From Aquimarina sp. MMG016 (GTDB lineage Bacteria; Bacteroidota; Bacteroidia; Flavobacteriales; Flavobacteriaceae): DNA of 64,000 nucleotides. The position numbers and the translations under genes were made by a program. Under the pieces are notes generated by a model. It did not search any database. It was not told the DNA's origin and saw only the letters and a list, made by a program, of their open reading frames with translations. The DNA lies in contig NZ_JAGJEA010000006.1 in assembly GCF_018100805.1 (NCBI RefSeq), positions 124,001 through 188,000 of the forward strand. The letters run 5' to 3'. Below are positions 7,680 to 16,821 of the stretch, piece by piece. Within the stretch, counting starts at the first letter, position 1, and each line of letters begins with the position of its first letter.

Positions 7680-10199
7680 ATGAAGAAGGTTGTAGTAATA
7701 GGTAACGGAATGGTAGGTTATAAGTTCTGTGAGAAGTTTGTATCATCAGAAAAATTTACCGAATATAAACTTATAGTATTTGGAGAAGAACCAAGACGTG
7801 CATATGATAGAGTACATCTGAGTGAGTTTTATGATGGTAAAACTGCAGAAGATTTAAGCATGTCGACCGCTAGTTGGTATACAGAAAACAATATTGATCT
7901 TCATATTTCAGAAATGATTACTGAGATTAATAGAGAAGACAAAACAGTAGCTAACCATCGTGGTGATACGTACTCATATGATTATTTAGTATTAGCAACA
8001 GGATCATCAGCATTTGTTCCTCCTATTCAGGGAGTTGATAAAGAAGGAGTTTTTGTGTATCGAACCATTGAAGACTTAGAAGCTACCGAAGCATATGCTA
8101 AAAAATTAAAAGCAGCCGGAAAAACAGAAGCCGCAGTACTTGGAGGAGGATTACTAGGCCTAGAAGCTGCAAATGCAGTTAAAAACTTAGGACTAAACGC
8201 ACATGTTATAGAATTCGCGCCAAGACTCATGCCTAGACAACTAGATAAGGGCGCCAGCGATATGTTACAAGCCAAGATCGAAAGTTTAGGTTTACAAGTT
8301 CACCTTTCGAAACAAACTCAATTCATCCAAGGAGATAAAGCCATTGAAGGTTTACAATATATCGATGGCACCGAATTAAAAGTAGATATGCTTGTTGTTT
8401 CTGCAGGGATACGTCCTCGCGATGAAGTTGCCAGAGAAGCAGGACTAGAAGTAGGTACCAGAGGCGGTATTGTAGTGAATCAACAAATGCAAACCTCTGA
8501 TCAGAATATCTATGCTATCGGAGAATGTGCACTCCTAAATAGTATGATATATGGTTTAGTTGCTCCGGGATATGATATGGCCGAAGTTGCCGTAAATCAA
8601 ATTACTGGAGGTACAAGTGCAATGCCTGAGTATATCGATATGTCAACGCAACTAAAACTCATTGGTACTGAAGTAGCAAGTTTTGGAGATGCGTTAAACG
8701 ATGCCAAAAAGGATATTGATGAAATTACCTATGAAAATAGACGTAAAGGAGTTTACAAAAAAATAAACGTTTCTAAAGACGGTACAAAACTTTTAGGAGG
8801 AATTCTTGTAGGTGACTCTTCAGACTATAATTCTCTTTTCCAAATATATATCAATGGAATGAAACTTCCGGAAGAACCCGAAGATCTTATCCTGGGTAGC
8901 CGTGGAGGCGATGATAGAGGCTTATTAGGTGATGTAATGGATTTACCAGATGGAGCTCAAATTTGTTCTTGCGAAAGCGTAACCAAAGGGCAAATTTGTG
9001 GTGCTATTGAAAGCGGAGAAGCTACAGATGTTGCTGGAGTAATTAGTTGTACAAAAGCAGGAACTGGTTGTGGTGGATGTAAACCAATGGTTACCGACCT
9101 AACAAATGCAGCTCTAAAATCTTTAGGTATTGAAATTAAGGATGGAGTTTGTGAACACTTTGAACTAAGTAGACAAGATTTATATAAAATTATTCAAGTA
9201 AAAGGATACACCAAATTTGATGAAGTATTAGATAATCATGGAAATGGAGGTCACGGATGTGAATTATGCAAACCACTTATTGCTTCGTTAATGGCAACCA
9301 TTCACGCTGATACGGCTAATAAAGAATATGCTATTCAAGATTCTAATGATCGTTTCTTAGCTAATATTCAGCGTAACGGAACATATTCTGTGGTTCCTAG
9401 AGTTCCTGGAGGAGAAATTACTCCAGAAAAACTTATTGCGCTAGGAGAAATTGCTAAAAAGTATGACTTATATACCAAAGTAACCGGTGGTGTTCGTATT
9501 GATTTATTTGGTGCCACTTTGAATCAATTACCTTTAATATGGAAAGATCTAATTGATAACGGTTTTGAAAGTGGCCACGCGTATGGTAAATCTTTACGTA
9601 CGGTAAAAACGTGTGTGGGCTCTACTTGGTGTCGCTACGGAATGGATGAAAGTGTCAGTTTTGGTATTGAGCTCGAAAATCGATACAGAGGAATTCGTGC
9701 TCCACATAAAATTAAAGGAGGAGTTTCAGGATGTATACGAGAATGTGCTGAAGCGCGTGGCAAAGATTTTGGTTTAATTGCAGTAGAAGGAGGATGGAAC
9801 CTATATGTTGGTGGAAACGGTGGTGCAACACCACGACATGCAGAACTATTTGCCGAACAAATTGATAATGAAACTGTAATAAAATACTTAGATCGCTACT
9901 TAATGTTCTATATGCGTACAGCAAAACCATTACAAAGAACAGCTGCCTGGCAAGAACGTTTAGAAGGTGGGTTAGAGTATCTAAAAGAGGTTATTATTGA
10001 TGATAAACTAGGTATCGCCGAAGATTTGGAAAAAGAAATGAAAACATTAGTTAACAAGTTTGAATGTGAGTGGACCCAAGCCATCAATGACCCTGAAATG
10101 ATGAAACGTTTTAATCATTTTGTTAATAGTGATGAAGAGGATGACAATATTGCTTTTGTTCCTATGAGAGAACAAAAAATGCCAGAACCTTGGAAATAA
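7680..10199 (+). CDS. nirB: Assimilatory nitrite reductase (NADH), large subunit
   Basis: Cytoplasmic enzyme reducing nitrite to ammonium with NAD(P)H, 839 residues, full length for NirB. Order of domains: FAD/NAD(P)H-binding oxidoreductase (about 1-300, starting VVVIGNGMVGYKF); rubredoxin-reductase C-terminal-like part; BFD-type [2Fe-2S] domain with CSCESV and CGGCKP; a second BFD-like module ending HGCELCKP; nitrite/sulphite reductase ferredoxin-like half domain (from about 560); and the siroheme/[4Fe-4S] domain with TCVGSTWCR and GCIRECAEARGKDFG. All four cluster Cys are present. It is the first gene of an operon with nirD, DUF4202 and a sensor kinase, under a promoter of the shared type. 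Confidence 0.97.
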   Translation: MKKVVVIGNGMVGYKFCEKFVSSEKFTEYKLIVFGEEPRRAYDRVHLSEFYDGKTAEDLSMSTASWYTENNIDLHISEMITEINREDKTVANHRGDTYSYDYLVLATGSSAFVPPIQGVDKEGVFVYRTIEDLEATEAYAKKLKAAGKTEAAVLGGGLLGLEAANAVKNLGLNAHVIEFAPRLMPRQLDKGASDMLQAKIESLGLQVHLSKQTQFIQGDKAIEGLQYIDGTELKVDMLVVSAGIRPRDEVAREAGLEVGTRGGIVVNQQMQTSDQNIYAIGECALLNSMIYGLVAPGYDMAEVAVNQITGGTSAMPEYIDMSTQLKLIGTEVASFGDALNDAKKDIDEITYENRRKGVYKKINVSKDGTKLLGGILVGDSSDYNSLFQIYINGMKLPEEPEDLILGSRGGDDRGLLGDVMDLPDGAQICSCESVTKGQICGAIESGEATDVAGVISCTKAGTGCGGCKPMVTDLTNAALKSLGIEIKDGVCEHFELSRQDLYKIIQVKGYTKFDEVLDNHGNGGHGCELCKPLIASLMATIHADTANKEYAIQDSNDRFLANIQRNGTYSVVPRVPGGEITPEKLIALGEIAKKYDLYTKVTGGVRIDLFGATLNQLPLIWKDLIDNGFESGHAYGKSLRTVKTCVGSTWCRYGMDESVSFGIELENRYRGIRAPHKIKGGVSGCIRECAEARGKDFGLIAVEGGWNLYVGGNGGATPRHAELFAEQIDNETVIKYLDRYLMFYMRTAKPLQRTAAWQERLEGGLEYLKEVIIDDKLGIAEDLEKEMKTLVNKFECEWTQAINDPEMMKRFNHFVNSDEEDDNIAFVPMREQKMPEPWK

Positions 10200-10252
10200 T
10201 AATCTTATACCATGGTACATCAAAATTAGATGAAACTAAACACAAGAAGACT

Positions 10253-10630
10253 ATGGAAGAAATTTTAGAAATATATAAAACTATAGCTACAGAAAATGTA
10301 AAAGTATGGTTTGAGGCTGCAAAAGTGAGTGACTTTCCTAAAAATGGAGGAGCTTGCGTGAAATACAAGGAAAAGCAAATTGCGGTCTTCAATTTTGAGC
10401 GAAAGAATGCGTGGTATGCATGCCAGAATGTATGTCCACATAAAATGGAAATGGTATTAAGCAGAGGAATGATTGGTGATCAAAATGGAATACCTAAGGT
10501 TGCCTGTCCTCTTCATAAGAAAACTTTTTCATTAGAAAGTGGTGAAAATCTAAATGGAGACCTGGCTCCCATTGCTACCTATCCTGTTAAAATAGAGGAT
10601 GGAATCGTGTTCATTGGGTTTGAAGAGTAA
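10253..10630 (+). CDS. nirD: Nitrite reductase (NADH) small subunit, Rieske-type
   Basis: Small subunit partner of NirB, 125 residues from the ATG at 10253. It carries a Rieske [2Fe-2S]-type fold with C61-P-H63 and C85-P-L-H88, so both Cys-His pairs are intact; many NirD proteins lack them. The segment between the pairs matches NirD (MVLSRGMIGDQNG-IPKVACPLHKKTF). The longer reading frame from 10190 overlaps nirB and adds residues unlike the family, so the shorter start is used, leaving a 53-base gap. It is cotranscribed with nirB. Confidence 0.93.
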   Translation: MEEILEIYKTIATENVKVWFEAAKVSDFPKNGGACVKYKEKQIAVFNFERKNAWYACQNVCPHKMEMVLSRGMIGDQNGIPKVACPLHKKTFSLESGENLNGDLAPIATYPVKIEDGIVFIGFEE

Positions 10631-10685
10631 TGCTTTTTAATGCTAAAAACATTAAATTAGCAGGCTTTTTAACATCATTACTTTT

Positions 10686-11270
10686 ATGCCAACCACAAAA
10701 CTAAACGAAGCATTTTCTCTCTTTGACAGAGTAAATGCAGACGACCCCAACAAAGAAATCGTTAACGGACAATCAATTGCCAAAGAATTGATATACGGTC
10801 AACGAATGAGCCAAACTCTAGAATCATTTGACCCTGAAGCTTCAGAAGCATTAAAACTAGCAGCAAGATCACAACATATTTGTCGTTGGGAAATCCCTCG
10901 TGATAGTTATCCAATGGATCGTGTAGGTTATTTAAAATGGAGAGAAGAGCTAAAGAAATTTCATGCAGCAAAAGCTTCAAACATATTAGAAAAGGTTGGT
11001 TATAATGCTGAGACTATTGAACGAGTTTCATTCTTGCTCCAAAAGAAGAAGTTAAAAAAAGATGAAGAAACACAAACTCTTGAAGATGTAATTTGTCTGG
11101 TATTTTTAAACTTCTACTATGAACCTTTTTTAGAAAAACACACCAAAGAAAAGGTTATCGACATTCTACAAAAAACCTGGAGAAAAATGTCTGAAAAAGG
11201 TCATCAGGCAGCTTTACAACTTTCATATTCAGAAAAAGCTTTAGATTTGGTAAAACAAGCTTTATTATAG
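10686..11270 (+). CDS. DUF4202 family protein
   Basis: Cytoplasmic protein of 194 residues matching the DUF4202 family from start to end. Recognisable blocks are ARSQHICRWEIPRDSYPMDRVGYLKWR and the following KFHAAKASNIL segment, which carry conserved His, Trp and Arg residues of HD-like character. No function is established. Its position between nirD and the nitrate-sensor kinase (55 and 7 bases away) places it in nitrite/nitrate assimilation. Small-molecule hydrolysis or cofactor supply is only a guess. No signal peptide or membrane segment is seen. Confidence 0.8.
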   Translation: MPTTKLNEAFSLFDRVNADDPNKEIVNGQSIAKELIYGQRMSQTLESFDPEASEALKLAARSQHICRWEIPRDSYPMDRVGYLKWREELKKFHAAKASNILEKVGYNAETIERVSFLLQKKKLKKDEETQTLEDVICLVFLNFYYEPFLEKHTKEKVIDILQKTWRKMSEKGHQAALQLSYSEKALDLVKQALL

Positions 11271-11277
11271 TTCTACA

Positions 11278-13092
11278 TTGAGTAAACGAGAATCTTTAGA
11301 CCACCAAACTTTTAGTCGCCTTAGCAAGATCTACATTATTGCTTTAGGCGCAATCGCACTATTCACTATTGGTGGACAATTTTTTATCCAGAGATATTTA
11401 AATTCTCAAATAGACGATTCCAGGATAATTAACCTTTCCGGAAGACAACGTATGCTAAGTCAAAAGCTAACTAAAGAAATTCTATTACTCACTGATCTAA
11501 AAAATAAAACTTTAAAAGAAAATCATATTAAAGATCTGGAGTCCACGATTGATTTATGGAAAGGATCACATCAGGCACTTCTACAATACAATAAATCAAT
11601 ACAACTGGAAAGTAATGATAGTATTGAGATACAAAAAATGTTTGTGGTTTTAGAACCATACTTTCAAACTATTTATAGTAATAGTAAAAAGGCTCTAAAT
11701 CAATTTAAGCAAGATTCTGTTGATACTGCAGAACTAAAAATAAGTCTTGATGCAATTATCAAAAACGAAGCTCTTTTTTTAAAGCAAATGGATGCGATTG
11801 TATCCCAATATGATAAAGAAGCCAAAGAAAAAGTATCTTATCTAAAACAAGTTGAGTATTTATTATTCTCAGTAATTATATTAATTCTAATTTTCGAGTT
11901 TTTTCTACTGTTCAGACCTGTAGCTTTAAGTATAAAAAAAACGATATCCAACTTGTTAACCTCTCAACAAAAAACTGAGGAAATGGCTTCTAGAACAGAA
12001 AACCTAAGGAAAGCTCAAGAAAAAAACGTTCAGGAATTAGTTGCACTTACCAAAGCAATTGATCAGACCCTGTTATATGCGAGAGTAAATGAAAATGGTG
12101 TGATTCAAAGTTTAGGTGATAGATTTGCAAAATTACTAAGTACCGAACACAATTATGAACAAAAAAACTTAGCTGACATTATGGAGTTAGGAGAAGTTCA
12201 GAAAAATAGATTGCTTCAACTTATTTCACAAAATAATGGCGATATATTTAATGAAGAGTTTGAGTTCGCAACAGTTTCCGGGCAAAAGCTTTGGTTAGAC
12301 GTATCCATACTTACTGTTTTTAGGGAGTCTGGTAAACCCGAAAGACTAGTACTTTGTTCAGACATTTCTAAACGTAAAGAAGCTCAACAGGAAGTTGATA
12401 GATTGAATGCTTCGAGGTATAAAGAAAAGGAAGAAATTCAAAAATCAAATGCCAGTCAGATTGTTGAAGCACAGGAGGAAGAACGTGAACGTATTGCAAA
12501 AGAAATTCATGATAGTATTGGTCAAATGCTTACCGCATTAAAATTTAATATAGAATCAATTAATCTTGATAATACAGAAAAAGCGGCTAGCAAAATTGAA
12601 GGTTTAAAGCAATTATCCAAAGATCTAATTCAAGGAATCCGAATGGCTACATTTAATCTTACTCCTCCGGAGCTTAAAGATTACGGAATCTCTATTGCGC
12701 TTCAAAAAATGGCCAAAGAGTTATCTAAATTGACTGGTAAAAACATCCTTTTTGAAAACAAATCTGATTTTAACCACCGTTATGATACACTTGTAGAAAC
12801 CAATTTATATCGAGTGACTCAAGAAGCAGTAAATAATGCCATTAAATATGCTAAATCTGACTATATAATGATCACAGTCAATCATTCTGATACTATATTG
12901 AGCATTACTATTGATGATAATGGAAAAGGATTTGACATAAACAAAATACCTTCAAAACCAACCAATAAAGCAGAAGGAGGAATGGGTCTATTCTTTATGA
13001 AAGAACGCATGAACTATATCAACGGTAGGATATTTATAAACTCTACTCCGGGAAAAGGAACGAGAGTAACACTTAATTATAATATCCTCTAG
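11278..13092 (+). CDS. Membrane histidine kinase with periplasmic PilJ/NarX-like sensor domain
   Basis: NarX/NarQ-like sensor, 604 residues. Membrane segment about 18-37; periplasmic helical domain 40-190 opening with INLSGRQRMLSQKL (51-64); second membrane segment 194-213; cytoplasmic coiled coil; PAS-like domain about 255-365; HisKA_3 dimerisation/phospho-acceptor domain with H411 (AKEIHDSIGQML); HATPase with NNAIKYA, DDNGKGFD and GMGLFFMKER. It probably phosphorylates the NarL-type regulator at 5284-5982. The start is TTG at 11278: an in-frame stop at 11251 leaves no ATG upstream and the next ATG would remove the sensor motif. It lies in the nirBD operon, so the sensor gene is likely autoregulated. 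Confidence 0.9.
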   Translation: MSKRESLDHQTFSRLSKIYIIALGAIALFTIGGQFFIQRYLNSQIDDSRIINLSGRQRMLSQKLTKEILLLTDLKNKTLKENHIKDLESTIDLWKGSHQALLQYNKSIQLESNDSIEIQKMFVVLEPYFQTIYSNSKKALNQFKQDSVDTAELKISLDAIIKNEALFLKQMDAIVSQYDKEAKEKVSYLKQVEYLLFSVIILILIFEFFLLFRPVALSIKKTISNLLTSQQKTEEMASRTENLRKAQEKNVQELVALTKAIDQTLLYARVNENGVIQSLGDRFAKLLSTEHNYEQKNLADIMELGEVQKNRLLQLISQNNGDIFNEEFEFATVSGQKLWLDVSILTVFRESGKPERLVLCSDISKRKEAQQEVDRLNASRYKEKEEIQKSNASQIVEAQEEERERIAKEIHDSIGQMLTALKFNIESINLDNTEKAASKIEGLKQLSKDLIQGIRMATFNLTPPELKDYGISIALQKMAKELSKLTGKNILFENKSDFNHRYDTLVETNLYRVTQEAVNNAIKYAKSDYIMITVNHSDTILSITIDDNGKGFDINKIPSKPTNKAEGGMGLFFMKERMNYINGRIFINSTPGKGTRVTLNYNIL

Positions 13093-13145
13093 CATACTTG
13101 ATGTAAATGTATTTTATTTGCACAATACCCTAAAACTAATTCAGA

Positions 13146-13520
13146 TTGAAAGTAAAAAAGGAAGACATAAAATATGTCGTAAACTGGAGTGCAAAAAAAA
13201 TAAGGAGAGAGGAAATTATTAGTAAAAAGTTTGTCAAGTATCTTAATGAAAAAGAAGTTCATAAACTCATTAAAGAGGAGGACACTCAACTAGGAATTAT
13301 TTCAGAACGAGATATTATAGATTGGTTAGAAAAAGAGAAAAATATAGGTTTATGGAACGATAAAATCCAAAACCATATTTGCGAACAAATTATCAAAGAT
13401 GATGATGATTACTTTGTCGGATGCGAATATGAAGATTTTAAAGGAGGTTATTTTTTTGTTGCAAGTCTATGGAAGATGAAACAAGGAGATAACCTTATCA
13501 TTCTAGAGCATTATCATTGA
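13146..13520 (+). CDS. Hypothetical protein
   Basis: Not recognised. The frame encodes about 124 charged residues with no signal peptide or membrane segment; the C-terminal third has aromatic clusters (YFVGCEYEDFKGGYFFVASLWKM shortened here to its ends YFVG and LWKM). An in-frame stop at 13137 leaves TTG at 13146 as the only usual start, which lowers confidence. Composition looks protein-like rather than random. It lies 53 bases after the sensor kinase and could be the last gene of that operon. It is convergent with the sugar kinase at 13536. Confidence 0.5.
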   Translation: MKVKKEDIKYVVNWSAKKIRREEIISKKFVKYLNEKEVHKLIKEEDTQLGIISERDIIDWLEKEKNIGLWNDKIQNHICEQIIKDDDDYFVGCEYEDFKGGYFFVASLWKMKQGDNLIILEHYH

Positions 13521-13535
13521 TGAATACATTCGTGA

Positions 13536-14405
13536 TTAGACCTTATCAGTCTTTTTTTTTATCACTTCATTACGGTAATAATCAATAATCCCATCAATTG
13601 GTCTTCTTACAATATTTCCTACTGTAAGATGATATGGCCAAACAGCAGCTCTAATAATATCTTCACTAAAATGAGCAATGGATCCTATAAAATGAATAGG
13701 CACATTCTGAGCTTCAGGAAAACACAACACGCGATTTTCTACAAATTCCTGAATACCTTCGGTTACAATTTTATAGAAATACCCATTACGCTCGCTAGTA
13801 AAAATAAATTCTGCAAAAGAAGCCAAATACGTATTTGGATTGTCTTTTTTGTATAAATTTTCTTTTATAGCATCAGAAGAAAGGTCAAATCGTTTTTCAA
13901 ATTCAGCAGCTACCTCAGGAGGCATTCTTTTATAATAATAATCTCGTATTAATCTCTTTCCAAAATAATTTCCACTGGCTTCATCCATCAGAATATATCC
14001 TAAAGAATCTACCGCCATGTGAATATCATCTCCATCATAGTAGCAACTGTTAGAACCAGTACCCAAAATACAAACAATACCTGGCTCAGTAGTTGCTGCA
14101 TAGACTGCGGCAACCATATCTTCTTTTACAACAACCTCTGCATTGATAAAAAACTCTTCAAAAACTTTTGTAAGCATAGCAGCGGGTCTAGGAGTACCAC
14201 ATCCTGCTCCATAAAAATTAATGACCTCTACCCTTTCTTTATAAGAAGAAAGCTCTTTATTAGCTCTAATTCTTTCTTCCAAAAGAGCTTTCTCAAATAC
14301 AGCAGGATTTAAACCTTCTGTACGGGTTTTAAAAACGATTTCTCCTGAATCATCAAGAAGAATCCAATCGCATTTAGTAGAACCACCATCAGCTAATAAA
14401 ATCAT
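13536..14405 (-). CDS. BadF/BadG-type ATPase, N-acetylglucosamine kinase-like
   Basis: Sugar kinase of the ASKHA fold, 289 residues. The N-terminal phosphate-1 motif LADGGSTKCDWIL and the phosphate-2 motif ILGTGSNSCYY are present, followed by VDSLGYILMDEASGNYFGKRL, the usual block of the BadF/NAGK family. The likely reaction is ATP-dependent phosphorylation of N-acetylglucosamine or a related sugar; the exact substrate cannot be read from sequence. It lies downstream of gapA on the same strand, 130 bases away with an inverted repeat in between, so it may have its own promoter. Confidence 0.85.
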   Translation of the reverse strand: MILLADGGSTKCDWILLDDSGEIVFKTRTEGLNPAVFEKALLEERIRANKELSSYKERVEVINFYGAGCGTPRPAAMLTKVFEEFFINAEVVVKEDMVAAVYAATTEPGIVCILGTGSNSCYYDGDDIHMAVDSLGYILMDEASGNYFGKRLIRDYYYKRMPPEVAAEFEKRFDLSSDAIKENLYKKDNPNTYLASFAEFIFTSERNGYFYKIVTEGIQEFVENRVLCFPEAQNVPIHFIGSIAHFSEDIIRAAVWPYHLTVGNIVRRPIDGIIDYYRNEVIKKKTDKV

Positions 14406-14455
14406 TTGAAAATTTATTTGTTGTTAGCAAAGAGAAAAATAACACCCTAATCCAT

Positions 14456-14515
14456 CTGTCTTGTCAAGCGTAGTCAAAAGAATTAATTATATTTTGACTA
14501 CGCTCAAGGTGACAG
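14456..14515. repeat. Extended inverted repeat (REP-like) between gapA and the sugar kinase
   Basis: Arms GCGTAGTCAAAA (14468-14479) and TTTTGACTACGC (14492-14503) give a 12-bp perfect stem with a 12-base loop. Outer arms CTGTC (14456-14460) and GACAG (14511-14515) extend it. The core resembles the TTTGACTACGCTCA-type palindromic elements I associate with intergenic spaces of flavobacterial genomes. It could end gapA transcription or be a dispersed repeat. Confidence 0.65.
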
Positions 14516-14535
14516 CTACACTTAGTGTTTATATA

Positions 14536-15576
<1,041 letters not shown>

Positions 15577-15583
15577 TTAAATA

Positions 15584-16570
15584 TTATACCGAAGTGATAT
15601 CGGCTACTTTTATTAATCCATCGTGTTTGTGCGCTCTCTTTTCTAAAGCTTTCTTAAGCGGGACTATTGTTACCTTCTTATGAACAATACCTATCATTAC
15701 TTCACTTTGCCCCTCTAATAAAGTTTCTACCGCTCCTACTCCAAGTTTACTTGCCAAAACTCTGTCATAGCAACTCGGTGCTCCTCCTCTTTGAATATGA
15801 CCTAAGACTGAAACTCTTACTTCATAGTCATTAAGGTTCTCTTCAACATATTCGCCTAATTCAAAAATATTTTTACCCGACTTATCACCTTCAGCAACTA
15901 CAATGATACTAGAGGTTTTTCCTGTTTTTTTACTTTTTTTAAGGGATTCTAATAATCTATCAGCCCCCATGTCTTCTTCGGGAATTAAAATCTCTTCTGC
16001 TCCTGCTCCAATACCTGCATTAAGAGCAATATCCCCAGCATCTCTACCCATCACCTCAATAAGGAACAGTCTATTATGAGAGCTTGCCGTATCACGGATT
16101 TTATCAATTGCTTCTACAACTGTATTTAATGCTGTATCATAGCCAATCGTATAATCGGTACCATTAATATCATTATCAATAGTGCCTGGAATTCCTACTA
16201 CTGGAAAATTAAATTCTTCTGATAATTTTAATGCTCCGGTAAAGCTTCCATCACCTCCGATTACTACAAGAGCATCAATATTATTTTTAATCAAATTCTC
16301 ATGGGCCTTCTGCCTTCCTTCTACAGTTCTAAAGTCTTTTGATCGTGCAGACTTAAGAAAGGTTCCTCCTTTATTAATAATATTACGAACAGAACGTGCA
16401 TTTAATTCTTCGATCTCATTATGAATAAGACCTTCATATCCTTTATAAACTCCAAAACATTGTACCTTATAATAACTACAAGCACGAACAACAGCGCGAA
16501 TTGCAGCATTCATTCCGGGAGCATCTCCTCCAGAAGTCAGCACAGCTATATTTTTAACCTTTTTTGTCAT
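15584..16570 (-). CDS. pfkA: 6-phosphofructokinase
   Basis: ATP-dependent phosphofructokinase committing fructose 6-phosphate to glycolysis, about 328 residues. The start at 16570 (MTKKVKNIAVLTSGGDAPGMN) is preferred over an in-frame ATG three codons upstream. ATP-binding GGD(S/A)PG, the GGDGSFTGA loop, the catalytic block PGTIDNDINGTDYTIGYDTA with its two Asp, MGRDAGD and the GHIQRGGAPSCYDRVLA block mark the bacterial ATP-PFK family. It is the first gene of a pfkA-gapA unit. A LacI-type palindrome about 53 bases upstream of the ATG suggests control together with the glucan locus. Confidence 0.96.
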   Translation of the reverse strand: MTKKVKNIAVLTSGGDAPGMNAAIRAVVRACSYYKVQCFGVYKGYEGLIHNEIEELNARSVRNIINKGGTFLKSARSKDFRTVEGRQKAHENLIKNNIDALVVIGGDGSFTGALKLSEEFNFPVVGIPGTIDNDINGTDYTIGYDTALNTVVEAIDKIRDTASSHNRLFLIEVMGRDAGDIALNAGIGAGAEEILIPEEDMGADRLLESLKKSKKTGKTSSIIVVAEGDKSGKNIFELGEYVEENLNDYEVRVSVLGHIQRGGAPSCYDRVLASKLGVGAVETLLEGQSEVMIGIVHKKVTIVPLKKALEKRAHKHDGLIKVADITSV

Positions 16571-16622
16571 TGAAGCCAAATCTATCGTTAAAGAGTTTAA
16601 TAACCTAATTTGCTAAAAAACT

Positions 16623-16634
16623 AAAACGTTTTCG
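16623..16634. promoter_or_regulatory. LacI-type operator upstream of pfkA
   Basis: AAAACGTTTT (16623-16632) followed by CG, a CpG-centred palindrome of the kind bound by LacI/GalR regulators. It shares AAACGTTTTCG with the site upstream of susC (26010-26023) and lies 53-64 bases before the pfkA start. Confidence 0.65.
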
Positions 16635-16764
16635 GTTGATAAATTCAGTATTTACCGACAAAAAAGACATTATTTTAACACATTTTCAATGATTGCGTTA
16701 AGAAAAAGGTAATACCTCAAATCACATTTTCTAAAGGTTTTATCATCTCAAAAATTGTTTTAAA

Positions 16765-16794
16765 AACAAAAACGACCCGTTTACACAGGTCGTT
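16765..16794 (-). terminator. Intrinsic terminator of the minus-strand glucan operon
   Basis: Stem AACGACC (16771-16777) / GGTCGTT (16788-16794), with an A-run at 16765-16772 that becomes the U-tail on the minus strand. It separates the amylase gene from pfkA. Confidence 0.85.
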
Positions 16795-16821
16795 TATTCA
16801 ATATATAATATAGTATTTTGA

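Noticed and set aside
10636-10656. Hairpin TTTAATG/CATTAAA between nirD and the DUF4202 gene
   Set aside because: Seven A/T-rich pairs without a T-run; too weak to call a terminator inside an otherwise continuous operon.
1-13092. A nitrate reductase catalytic subunit (NasA type) in the nitrate island
   Set aside because: No molybdopterin-binding oxidoreductase frame is present in the window; it may lie beyond the left edge.
13089-13289. Minus-strand 66-codon frame between the kinase and the sugar kinase
   Set aside because: Very Phe-rich, overlaps a more protein-like plus-strand frame and has no context.
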